From Macrostomum hystrix (lineage: Eukaryota; Platyhelminthes; Macrostomidae), in contig CATNEN010000011.1 of NCBI GenBank assembly GCA_950097015.1, forward strand, positions 3,004,501 to 3,068,500: a stretch of 64,000 nucleotides of DNA, given 5' to 3'. This document shows, piece after piece, positions 9,741 to 20,426 of this stretch (within the stretch, counting starts at the first letter, position 1; each line of letters starts with the position of its first letter). The notes under the pieces were generated by a model. It was given only the letters and a program-made list of their open reading frames with translations, did no database searches and had not been told where the DNA came from. A program made the translations under genes and the position numbers.

Positions 9741-11971
9741 GGACATCTGGATAGAATATCTAGAAACTAGAGAGGATATCTAGAAAATAAATAGGAAATC
9801 TAGAAACTAGTTAGGATATCTAGAAACTGGATAGGATATCTGGAAACTAGATAGGATATCTAGAAACTAGTTAGGATATCTAGAAACTGGATAGTATATC
9901 TAGAAACTAGTTAGGATATCTAGAAACTGGATAGTATATCTAGAAACTAGTTAGGATATCTAGAAACTGGATAGGATATCTAGAAACTAGTTAGGATATC
10001 AAGAAACTAGTTAGTATATCTAGAAACTAGTTAGGATATCTAGAAACTGGATAGTATATCTAGAAACTAGTTAGGATATCAAGAAACTAGTTAGTATATC
10101 TAGAAACTAGTTAGGATATCTAGAAACTGGATAGTATATCTAGAAACTAGTTAGGATATCTAGAAACTGGATAGGATATCTAGAAACTGGATAGTATATC
10201 TAGAAACTAGTTAGTATATCTAGAAACTAGTTAGTATATCTAGAAACTGGATAGTATATCTAGAAACTAGTTAGGATATCTAGAAACTAGTTAGGATATC
10301 AAGAAACTAGTTAGTATATCTAGAAACTAGTTAGGATATCTAGAAACTGGATAGTATATCTAGAAACTAGTTAGGATATCTAGAAACTGGATAGGATATC
10401 TAGAAACTGGTTAGTATATCTAGAAACTGGATAGTATATCTAGAAACTAGTTAGGATATCTAGAAACTGGATAGTATATCTAGAAACTAGTTAGGATATC
10501 AAGAAACTGGATAGTATATCTAGAAACTAGTTAGGATATCAAGAAACTAGTTAGTATATCTAGAAACTAGTTAGGATATCTAGAAACTGGATAGTATATC
10601 TAGAAACTAGTTAGGATATCTAGAAACTGGTTAGTATATCTAGAAACTGGATAGTATATCTAGAAACTAGTTAGGATATCTAGAAACTGGATAGTATATC
10701 TAGAAACTAGTTAGGATATCAAGAAACTGGATAGTATATCTAGAAACTAGTTAGGATATCAAGAAACTAGTTAGTATATCTAGAAACTAGTTAGGATATC
10801 TAGAAACTGGATAGTATATCTAGAAACTAGTTAGGATATCAAGAAACTAGTTAGTATATCTAGAAACTAGTTAGGATATCTAGAAACTGGATAGTATATC
10901 TAGAAACTAGTTAGGATATCTAGAAACTGGATAGGATATCTAGAATCTGGATAGTATATCTAGAAACTAGTTAGTATATCTAGAAACTAGTTAGTATATC
11001 TAGAAACTGGATAGTATATCTAGAAACTAGTTAGGATATCTAGAAACTAGTTAGGATATCAAGAAACTAGTTAGTATATCTAGAAACTAGTTAGGATATC
11101 TAGAAACTGGATAGTATATCTAGAAACTAGTTAGGATATCTAGAAACTGGATAGTATATCTAGAAACTGGTTAGTATATCTAGAAACTGGATAGTATATC
11201 TAGAAACTAGTTAGGATATCTAGAAACTGGATAGTATATCTAGAAACTAGTTAGGATATCAAGAAACTGGATAGTATATCTAGAAACTAGTTAGGATATC
11301 AAGAAACTAGTTAGTATATCTAGAAACTAGTTAGGATATCTAGAAACTGGATAGTATATCTAGAAACTAGTTAGGATATCTAGAAACTGGATAGGATATC
11401 TAGAAACTGGATAGTATATCTAGAAACTAGTTAGTATATCTAGAAACTAGTTAGTATATCTAGAAACTAGTTAGTATATCTAGAAACTAGTTAGGATATC
11501 TAGAAACTGGATAGTATATCTAGAAACTAGTTAGTATATCTAGAAACTAGTTAGTATATCTAGAAACTGGATAGTATATCTAGAAACTAGTTAGGATATC
11601 TAGAAACTAGTTAGGATATCTAGAAACTAGTTAGGATATCTAGAAACTGGATAGTATATCTAGAAACTGGATAGTATATCTAGAAACTGAATAGGATATC
11701 TAGAAACTGGATAGGATATCTAGAAACTAGTTAGGATATCTAGAAACTAGATAGTATATCTAGAAACTAGTTAGGATATCTAGAAACTAGTTAGGATATC
11801 TAGAAACTGGATAGGATATCTATAAACTGGATAGTATATCTAGAAACTGGAAAGGATATCTATAAACTCGATAGGATATCTAGAAACTGGATAGGATATC
11901 TAGAAACTAGATAGGATATCTATAAACTGGATAGGATATCTATAAAGTGCATCGTACATCTAGATAGTATA
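9741..11971. repeat. Large minisatellite, 20-base unit, about 110 copies
   Basis: Near-perfect 20-base period TAGAAACTAGTTAGGATATC, with variants ACTGGATAGTATATC and an AAG start. The unit packs three overlapping palindromes (TCTAGA, ACTAGT, GATATC). Variant order shows higher-order structure (see findings). Confidence 0.97.
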
Positions 11972-12351
11972 TTCAGTTGCTCAAAATACCAATTTGCCTG
12001 CATGACTTGACTACAATTTTACTCAATGCATTAAATATGTGACCGAATATTTATCTGTGCTTTCTTTACTTGGACAAAAGTAAAATTTCCGAACTAAGTA
12101 ATAAAGCATGACTTCATCTAAGCCTTCAAAATGCCTTTAGTTACTACATTCAGTTAGACAAAAACGTCTAATTTTATTCACATTCGCACACTACTGGCAC
12201 ACTTCGTAATCCATAATAAAACCAGTGATTTTAAGCTTGAAAATGTCAAGCGCTTGAAAAAAACTAATAATTTGTTATTTACAGTTTTACTCGATTGTTT
12301 TAACATTGTATTTTCTTATCTGTTTGTACTACTTTTAGCTAAAAGAGAGAC
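11972..12351. other. Intergenic AT-rich spacer
   Basis: Nothing recognised in about 380 bases. Confidence 0.4.
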
Positions 12352-13023
12352 AGAGACGTAATGAAGACGAAACTGAGAAAGAGGGTGAGATAGACGGAGA
12401 CAAGCGATCGTGAGATATTCGATATAGTTTATGAGATAAAAGGAGAGAATTGAGATGGAAGGAGAGAGACTGTGAGATGAAACGAGAAAGACTGTGAGGT
12501 AGAAGGAGAGAAATTGAGATGGAAGGAGAGAGATAGTAAGATAAAGACGCGGAGAGGGTGAGAAATACAGAGGGGAAAGGGAGACAGACTGAGGGGAGAG
12601 GGTGAGATAGACAAAGGGGAAAGGGTGAGATAGACAGAGGGGAGGGTGAGATAGACAAAGGGGAAAGGGTGAGATAGACAAAGGGGAAAGGGTGAGATAT
12701 ACAAAGGGGAAAGGGTAAGATAGACAAGGGGGAAAGCGTGAGATAGACAGAGGGGAAAGGGTGAGATAGACAGAGGGGAGGGTAAGATAGACAGAGGGGA
12801 AGGGTGAGATAGACAGAGGGGAAATGGTGAGATAGACAGAGATTAGAGGGTGAGATAGACAGAGGGGAAGGGTGAGATAGACAGAGGGGAAATGGTGAGA
12901 TAGACAGAGATTAGAGGGTGAGATAGGCAGAGGGGAAATGGTGAGATAGACAGAGATTAGAGGGTGAGATAGGCAGAGGGGAAATGGTGAGATAGACAGA
13001 GATTAGAGGGTGAGATAGACAGG
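12352..13023. repeat. Purine-rich minisatellite, about 20-23-base unit
   Basis: Units around GGGTGAGATAGACAGAGGGG, with marked purine/pyrimidine strand bias. The left half is more degenerate. Confidence 0.9.
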
Positions 13024-13049
13024 GCTAAGGATTAGTTATGTTAGCGCAG

Positions 13050-13127
13050 TTCTCGCAGCTCAATGACATTCAGTAGTGAGCCAAAAAGTTCAGCGATTCA
13101 GTTGAAGTTCGGCAGGTCGCATTTTTA
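13050..13127. repeat. Dispersed repeat, copy 1
   Basis: About 80 bases beginning TCTCGCAGCTCA and containing AGTGAGCCA and GCGATTC in order. A diverged copy lies at 17802-17887. Unknown family. Confidence 0.45.
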
Positions 13128-13459
13128 TTTCCCATCGGATGTCAAAGCTGGGAACATTAGCAGTCGTCTTTTTTCCAAATTTTATTTGATAACCTTGTAG
13201 CGTATGGGCCGTGCTATCAGTGGCACGAAAATTTGGCAACAATCATTTATGTTCGAACTGTGTCTACCAAGCTGCGATCAGATGTCAGTGGAATATGCGG
13301 CCATTGCAGACTGGCATTTTAAAATGCCCCTCGTCAAGTGTGCACTTTTCGTGGCTATCTGTGTGGCAATTTCAGTTGATCTTTTTCTCGCCGAACTTTT
13401 CGGTTAAGCAAAACTTCTGCTTTTAAAGGCATTCTTACTTCTCTAGTTGTTCAATGTCT
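13128..13459. other. Spacer between arrays
   Basis: No gene recognised; two overlapping short ORFs at 13204-13426 lack a recognisable domain. Confidence 0.3.
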
Positions 13460-15365
13460 GGAAGTTTTAAAGGTTTCGGGCAGACACATTTCTGAAATTG
13501 AAAGTTTCTGTGAGACATTCATTCCGAAATTGAAAGTTTCTGTGAGACATTCATTCCGAAATTGAAAGTTTCTGTGAGACATTTATTCTGAAATTGAAAG
13601 TTTCTGTGAGACATTTATTCCGAAATTGAAAGTTTCTGTGAGACATTTATTCCGAAATTGAAAGTTTCTGTGAGACATTCATTCCGAAATTGAAAGTTTC
13701 TGTGAGACATTTATTCCGAAATTGAAAGTTTCTGTGAGACATTTATTCCGAAATTGAAAGTTTCTGTGGGACATTCATTCCGAAATTGAAAGTTTCTGTG
13801 AGACATTTATTCCGAAATTGAAAGTTTCTGTGAGACATTTATTCCGAAATTGAAAGTTTCTGTGAGACATTTATTCCGAAATTGAAAGTTTCTGTGAGAC
13901 ATTTATTCCGAAATTGAAAGTTTCTGTGAGACATTCATTCCGAAATTGAAAGTTTCTGTGAGACATTCATTCCGAAATTGAAAGTTTCTGTGAGACATTC
14001 ATTCCGAAATTGAAAGTTTCTGTGAGACATTCATTCCGAAATTGAAAGTTTCTGTGAGACATTTATTCCGAAATTGAAAGTTTCTGTGAGACATTTATTC
14101 CGAAATTGAAAGTTTCTGTGAGACATTCATTCCGAAATTGAAAGTTTCTGTGAGACATTTATTCCGAAATTGAAAGTTTCTGTGAGACATTTATTCCGAA
14201 ATTGAAAGTTTCTGTGAGACATTTATTCCGAAATTGACAGTTTCTGTGAGACATTCATTCCGAAATTGAAAGTTTCTGTGAGACATTCATTCCGAAATTG
14301 AAAGTTTCTGTGAGACATTTATTCCGAAATTGACAGTTTCTGTGAGACATTCATTCCGAAATTGAAAGTTTCTGTGAGACATTTATTCCGAAATTGAAAG
14401 TTTCTATGAGACATTTATTCCGAAATTAAAAGTTTCTGTGAGACATTTATTCCGAAATTGAAAGTTTCTGTGAGACATTTATTCCGAAATTGACAGTTTC
14501 TGTGAGACATTCATTCCGAAATTGAAAGTTTCTGTGAGACATTCATTCCGAAATTGAAAGTTTCTGTGAGACATTTATTCCGAAATTGAAAGTTTCTGTG
14601 AGACATTCATTCCGAAATTGAAAGTTTCTGTGAGACATTTATTCCGAAATTGAAAGTTTCTGTGAGACATTTATTCCGAAATTGAAAGTTTCTGTGAGAC
14701 ATTCATTCCGAAATTGAAAGTTTCTGTGAGACATTCATTCCGGAATCAAAAGTTTCTGTGAGACATTTATTCCGAAATTGAAAGTTTCTGTGAGACATTC
14801 ATTCCGGAATTGAAAGTTTCTGTGAGACATTTATTCCGAAATTGAAAGTTTCTGTGAGACATTCATTCCGAAATTGAAAGTTTCTGTGAGACATTCATTC
14901 CGAAATTGAAAGTTTCTGTGAGACACTCATTCCGAAATTGAAAGTTTCTGTGAGACATTCATTCCGAAATTAAAAGTTTCTGTGAGACATTCATTCCGAA
15001 ATTGAAAGTTTCTGTGAGACATTCATTCCGAAATTGAAAGTTTCTGTGAGACATTCATTCCGAAATTGAAAGTTTCTGTGAGACATTCATTCCGAAATTG
15101 AAAGTTTCTGTGAGACATTCATTCCGAAATTGAAAGTTTCTGTGAGACATTCATTCCGAAATTAAAAGTTTCTGTGAGACATTCATTCCGAAATTGAAAG
15201 TTTCTGTGAGACATTCATTCCGAAATTGAAAGTTTCTGTGAGACATTCATTCCGAAATTGAAAGTTTCTGTGAGACATTCATTCCGAAATTGAAAGTTTC
15301 GGTGCTGACATTTTCGAAATTGGATATTTCGGTGCTGACACATTTCAGAAGTCGAAAGTTTCGGT
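13460..15365. repeat. Minisatellite, 32-base unit, about 57 copies
   Basis: Very homogeneous units with core TTTCTGTGAGACATTCATTC; the main variant is CATTTATT. End units at both sides are degenerate. Confidence 0.97.
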
Positions 15366-15815
15366 CTCATTATCCTGCAGATGTTGCTTCCTTACTGAAT
15401 TGTTTCCTTCTTGTTTCCTAATTTTCAATTGACTCATACTTTTCAGAAGCATTCGTTAAATGAAGTTCTGTAAACCTAGTCTAACATGCAATTAGCGACA
15501 TTCTTAATTACGCAGAGCACGAGTTGTTGTGCTTTACCAACGTAGGGAAAATATGGGAGATTGCTTCTGTAGAGGTTATTTAGCGTGCTCCTCCTATTTT
15601 TCCTGGATTACCATTAATAAAAGATTGTATCGCATTGGCCTCGTGTGGACAAATATTTCTTTGAGTTGTTAATTTGCTTGCGAATTCGGAAGACAACATT
15701 AGTTAGGCAATGATTTTTTACAACTCCCTCCTTCAGCGTCATTTGTTAGCAGAAACAGAATCTGAAATTGGCTTAGAAATTAATGAGGCAAGACAGTTGA
15801 GGATAAGATCAGATT
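15366..15815. other. Spacer between arrays
   Basis: About 450 bases with nothing recognised. Confidence 0.3.
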
Positions 15816-16205
15816 GATGAGAGTGAGATTAGAGAGTAGAGAGTAAAGAGTGAGATTAGAGAGTAGAGAGTAAGGAGTGAGATTAGAGACTAGAGAGTAA
15901 AGAGTGAGATTAGAGAGTAGAGAGTAAAGAGTGAGACTACAGAGTAGAGATTGAAATCAGAGAGTGAGATGAGATAAGAGTAGTGAGTGAGATTAGAGAG
16001 TAGAGAGTGAGATTAGAGCATAGAGAGTGTGATTAGAAAGTAAGAGTGAGATGAGATGAGAGTAGTGAGTGAGATTAGAGAGTAGAGAGTGAGATTAAGA
16101 GGGTAGAGAGCGAAATTAGAGGGAAGAGAGAGAGAGAGAGAGTTGAGTGTGAGAGTATTGTGTTGAGAGTATGAGATTAGAGATTAGAGAGTGAGAGTGA
16201 GATTA
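15816..16205. repeat. Purine-rich minisatellite
   Basis: Irregular units of GAGTGAGATTAGAGAGTAGA with a short (GA)n run at about 16127-16141. Confidence 0.85.
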
Positions 16206-16829
16206 GAGATTAGAGGGTGGAGGAATTCAAGCAGGTTGCAACTCCGAGGTGCTAATGCCCCAGCCAATGTTCGCAGGGGCTCCTCTCATCCCTGTCAGGT
16301 CAGTCCCTGGGACAGTAGGGTAGTGTGGGGTGGAATTCCTCAAAGCCTCGACGGGGGATCCCAATTCATTTCCAATAGTCTAAGCGCCCATTGGTCGCCT
16401 ATCAGTGGAGTGGGGTGGGTGCGATCATCTCCGTGCAGGAAGTTCTGGTCAGTGCGCTATAAACTTGGCGCCGAGAAAAAATAGCTTTCGGTCCCTCTTT
16501 CCACTGCTGCTCCGCTCCGTCTGCTAAACTTGACTCTCGTGTCCCGTAAGATTCATCCCAGTCTTTGCAAACTCTTCTTTGCAAATGCCCGCAATTGTGG
16601 CAGAAATTTTACATTTATTTCTGATTGCTTAAGAAAGACATTTTTCCCGACCGGAATTCTCATCGATTTTATTTAAACGAAGTTAATCATTTGAAATATT
16701 TTGCTGTGCACAAGGATGAGACAGAGGAGACAGAGGAGGCATTGCCTACCATTTCGTTGTGTTCGCATTGTCAGTGAGTATTGAACCTGAATCAATAACT
16801 TTATTCTCGTATTCAGTTTGGAATCATGT
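16206..16829. other. GC-richer unique stretch
   Basis: About 620 bases of higher GC than its surroundings, with a CTATAAAC at about 16457. No exon could be supported; an untranslated exon or promoter cannot be excluded. Confidence 0.25.
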
Positions 16830-17445
16830 AAAGGCTTCAGTATACTCAGGTTAGAAATGAGAGAAACTAAAAACTTCAGGATAAACTCAGATTAGGAATC
16901 AGGTAGACTAAAAACTTCAGGATAAACTCAGGTTCTTAATTAGATTAACTAAAAACTTCAGGAGAAAAACTCGGGTTAGGAATCAAGTAGATAAAAAACT
17001 TCAGGATAAACTCAGATTAGGAATCAGGTAGACTAAAAACTTCAGGATAAACTCAGATTAGGAATCAGGTAGACTAAAAACTTCAGGATAAACTCAGGTT
17101 CTTAATTAGATTAACTAAAAACTTCAGGATAAATTCAGATTAGGAATCAGGTAGACTAAAAACTTCAGGATAAACTCAGGTTCTTAGTTATTAGATTAAC
17201 TAAAAACTTCAGGAGAAAAACTCAGGTTATGAATCAAGTGGATAAAAAACTCAGGTTAGGAATCAGGTGGATAAAAACTTCAGGAAAAACTCAGGTTAGT
17301 AGTCAGATTAACTAAAAACTTCAGCAAAAAACTCATGTTTGGAATCCGGTAGATAAAAAACTTCAAGGAAAACTCAGGTTAGGAATAACTTTGACTAAAA
17401 ACTTCAGGAAACAACTCAGGTCAGAAATCAGGTAGATTAAAAACT
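16830..17445. repeat. Minisatellite, about 40-base unit
   Basis: Units with core AACTTCAGGATAAACTCAGG followed by TTAGGAATCAGGTAG. Related to the array at 17985-18620. Confidence 0.9.
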
Positions 17446-17801
17446 TCAATGAGAGGTGCATAAGCATCTTGCAGTGATTTACTTGGCCCAGAAGTGAATC
17501 GCTACAGACCGTACGGGCACCGTGTATCATGTGGCCGTACATATACGCATATATGTGTATATATAGATTCCATACATTTGTCTTCCATCTCAATTCTAGC
17601 TTGGCCCCTGTCCCTCTAATAGCATTACAAGTCCCAGCCGTCCATGCTAGCCTCGTCTCTTCATTCCTCAGTCCTTGCCGCCTCGCCGCTCGCTGGCCTG
17701 TGGAAAACGACTAGAAATAAAGAGATGAAATGGGACGGCACTCTGATTTGCATAAGCCCCCACCAACCTACCCCAGTTATCTGCTAGTTGCAATCTTTCA
17801 G

Positions 17802-17887
17802 ATTTCGCAGCTCAGCAATGTTCCACTGCAGTGAGCCAGAAAATTTTCGCGATTCGGCGACACAGCTTCTGCGGGCAAGATTTTTGT
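17802..17887. repeat. Dispersed repeat, copy 2
   Basis: Diverged copy of 13050-13127, starting TTTCGCAGCTCAGC and containing AGTGAGCCAGAAAA and GCGATTC. Confidence 0.45.
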
Positions 17888-17984
17888 CTCAAATATGATT
17901 TGTCAGTTGAGCAATCAGTGCTACTGCAAAATTAAACTGCTTGTTACAGTGTTCAGATATTTTCAACATGTATCCAGCGAAAGT

Positions 17985-18620
17985 TCAGGTACTCAGGTTA
18001 GGATTCAATGATAACTTCAGGTACTCAGGTTAGGATTCAATGATAACTTCAGGTAATCAGGTTAGTATTCGATAACTTCAGGTACTCAGGTTAGTATTCA
18101 ATGATTACTTCAGGTACTCAGGTTAGCATTCGATAAATTCAGGTACTCAGGTTAGTATTCGATAACTTCAGGTACTCAGGTTAGTATTCGATAACTTCAG
18201 GTACTCAGGTTAGGATTTGATGATAACTTCAGGTACTCAGGTTAGTATTCAATGATTACTTAAGGTACTCAGGTTAGTATTCGATAACTTCAGGTACTCA
18301 GGTTAGGATTCGATGATAACTTCAGGTACTCAGGTTAGTATTCAATGATAACTTCAGGTACTCAGGTTAGGATTTGATGATAACTTCAGGTACTCAGGTT
18401 AGTATTCGATAACTTCAGGTACTCAGGTTAGGATTTGATGCTAACTTCAGGTACGCAGGTTAGGATTTGATGATAACTTCAGGTACTCAGGTTAGTATTC
18501 AATGATTACTTCAGGTACTCAGGTTAGTATTCGATAACTTCAGGTACTCAGGTTAGGATTTGATGATAAATTCAGGTACTCAGGTTAGGATTTGATGATA
18601 ACTTCAGGTACGCAGGTTAT
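17985..18620. repeat. Minisatellite, 27-32-base unit
   Basis: Units with core AACTTCAGGTACTCAGGTTA, then a variable ATTCGAT or TTTGATGAT. Same family as 16830-17445 with a shorter unit. Confidence 0.92.
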
Positions 18621-19078
18621 TTAACGGGACAAAAAGTTTTTCTTCAGAAATGTTTTAGTCAGAAAATATCACTGTCGTTTCTCAGTAATATTTTCAATGG
18701 CTTGTTGCTCTAAGCCTCTACGCTCGTAAATGATGTCAGTTTTGACTAGATGAAATTTTCACTGTCGCTCAACTGTCGCCTCTTCATTTTCTTGAACAGA
18801 ACACTTCTGAGTGCACTTGAAAGCGAAAACCGTTTTTCTTATTTTTTTCAACCATTCAGAACGGTGTGAAATGACTGAGGCAGAAACGGCAGTCACCTGT
18901 GTTATTCTTAGTCTAATGCCGGTTCTGAACATTTTTTTAAAAATATTTCCTTTCAAAGAGAATGAAAGGAAAGTCACTTCAGTGGCACTTGACCAATTTG
19001 TATAAGTCCAGCTCGGAAATTGACGTGATTTTAGACTCGAATGACCCTGAAGTGTTCCATGGCGATTGACAAATGATT
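18621..19078. other. Spacer between arrays
   Basis: About 460 bases; short ORFs on both strands without a recognisable domain. Confidence 0.3.
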
Positions 19079-19957
19079 AGGTCAGGAGAAGAATGGGTCA
19101 GGTGCAGAATGGGTCAGGCACAAAATGGTCAGGCACAGAATGGGTCAGGTGCAGAATGGGTCAGGCACAGAATGGGTCAGGTGCAGAATGGGTCAGTTGC
19201 AGAATGGGTCAGGCACAGAATGGTCAGGTGCAGAATGGGTCAGGTGTAAAATGGGTCAGGTGCAGAGTGGGTCAGGTGCAGAATGGGTCAGGCACAGAAT
19301 GGGTCAGGTGCAGAATGGGTCAGGCACAGAATGGGTCAGGTGCAGAATGGGTCAGGCACAGAATGGATCAGGTGCAGAATGGGTCAGGTGCAGAGTGGGT
19401 CAGGCACAGAATGGTCAGGTGCAGAATGGGTCAGGCACAGAATGGGTCAGGCACAGAATGGGTCAGGTGCAGAATGGGTCAGTTGCAGAATGGGTCAGGC
19501 ACAGAATGGTCAGGTGCAGAATGGGTCAGGTGTAAAATGGGTCAGGTGCAGAGTGGGTCAGGCACAGAATGGTCAGGTGCAGAATGGGTCAGGCACAGAA
19601 TGGGTCAGGTGCAGAATGGGTCAGGCACAGAATGGGTCAGGTGCAGAATGGGTCAGGCACAGAATGGGTCAGGTGCAGAATGGGTCAGGCACAGAATGGA
19701 TCAGGTGCAGAGTGGGTCAGGCACAGAATGGTCAGGTGCAGAATGGGTCAGGCACAGAATGGGTCAGGTGCAGAATGGGTCAGGTGCAGAGTGGGTCAGG
19801 CACAGAATGGTCAGGTGCAGAATGGGTCAGGCACAGAATGGGTCAGGTGCAGAATGGGTCAGGCACAGAATGGGTCAGGCACAGAATGGGTCAGGTGCAG
19901 ATTAGGTCAGGCACAGAATGGGTCAGGTGTAAAATGGGTCAGGTGCAGAGTGGGTCC
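19079..19957. repeat. Minisatellite, 16-base unit, about 55 copies
   Basis: Alternating GGGTCAGGTGCAGAAT and GGGTCAGGCACAGAAT. The unit has no stop in any + frame, giving spurious ORFs of up to 270 codons. Confidence 0.96.
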
Positions 19958-20196
19958 TTGGAAATGAAGCCATCTTTTTGTCTGAAGGAACTGAATGTTG
20001 AATTCCCATAAGATGTTCGGTTTATATTCGCTAACCTTTCGGTAGGCACAATGCCGTCTGTAAGTACTGTCTAAATAATGAAAACTTTATTCCAATCGCT
20101 ATCGCGACTTGCCAGCCTGTCAAAAATGTCAATCAAAATGCAGACCAAATCTAAATATGTACGTCTAGCCTGATGGTGATTAGTTTTGCTGAACAG

Positions 20197-20206
20197 TATA
20201 TTTAAA
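20197..20206 (+). promoter_or_regulatory. Candidate TATA element of the nicotinic receptor gene
   Basis: TATATTTAAA 187 bases before the proposed start codon. It fits a TATA-type promoter by position only. Confidence 0.3.
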
Positions 20207-20392
20207 CTCGTCCTATTTTTTGCACAACGCACTTGCTTCAGCAACTCCTTCTCTGCCAGTCATGTTTGGCAGCCCTATCTGTACCCATCTTTCCTTAAGA
20301 TGCACATCAGTCTACAGTGTACAGTTGGCACTGTTTACCATAGCAACAGGCCGTAAGGGTTAGGTGTTTCTGGTCGGGTTCTGACAGCTAGG

Positions 20393-20426
20393 ATGCTTAC
20401 TGCACACCACCGCAAAGCTTCGATTG
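20393..20426 (+). CDS. Receptor exon 1 (start codon, N-region of signal peptide)
   Basis: ATG followed by 10 codons and one base, donor G|GTAAGA. With the acceptor at 22030 it gives a basic N-region, a hydrophobic core and an Ala-Glu-Ala cleavage site. Chosen because exon 2 has no usable ATG and an in-frame stop lies at 21987; phase 1 matches. Confidence 0.6.

Noticed and set aside
12316-12727. Ser/Pro/Leu-rich antisense ORFs
   Set aside because: Translations of the purine-rich array at 12352-13023.
19093-20011. Long repetitive ORFs (up to 270 codons) of a Gly/Gln/Trp-rich protein
   Set aside because: They are reading frames through a 16-base tandem repeat without stops; three frames give equivalent ORFs and there is no start context, domain or splice support.
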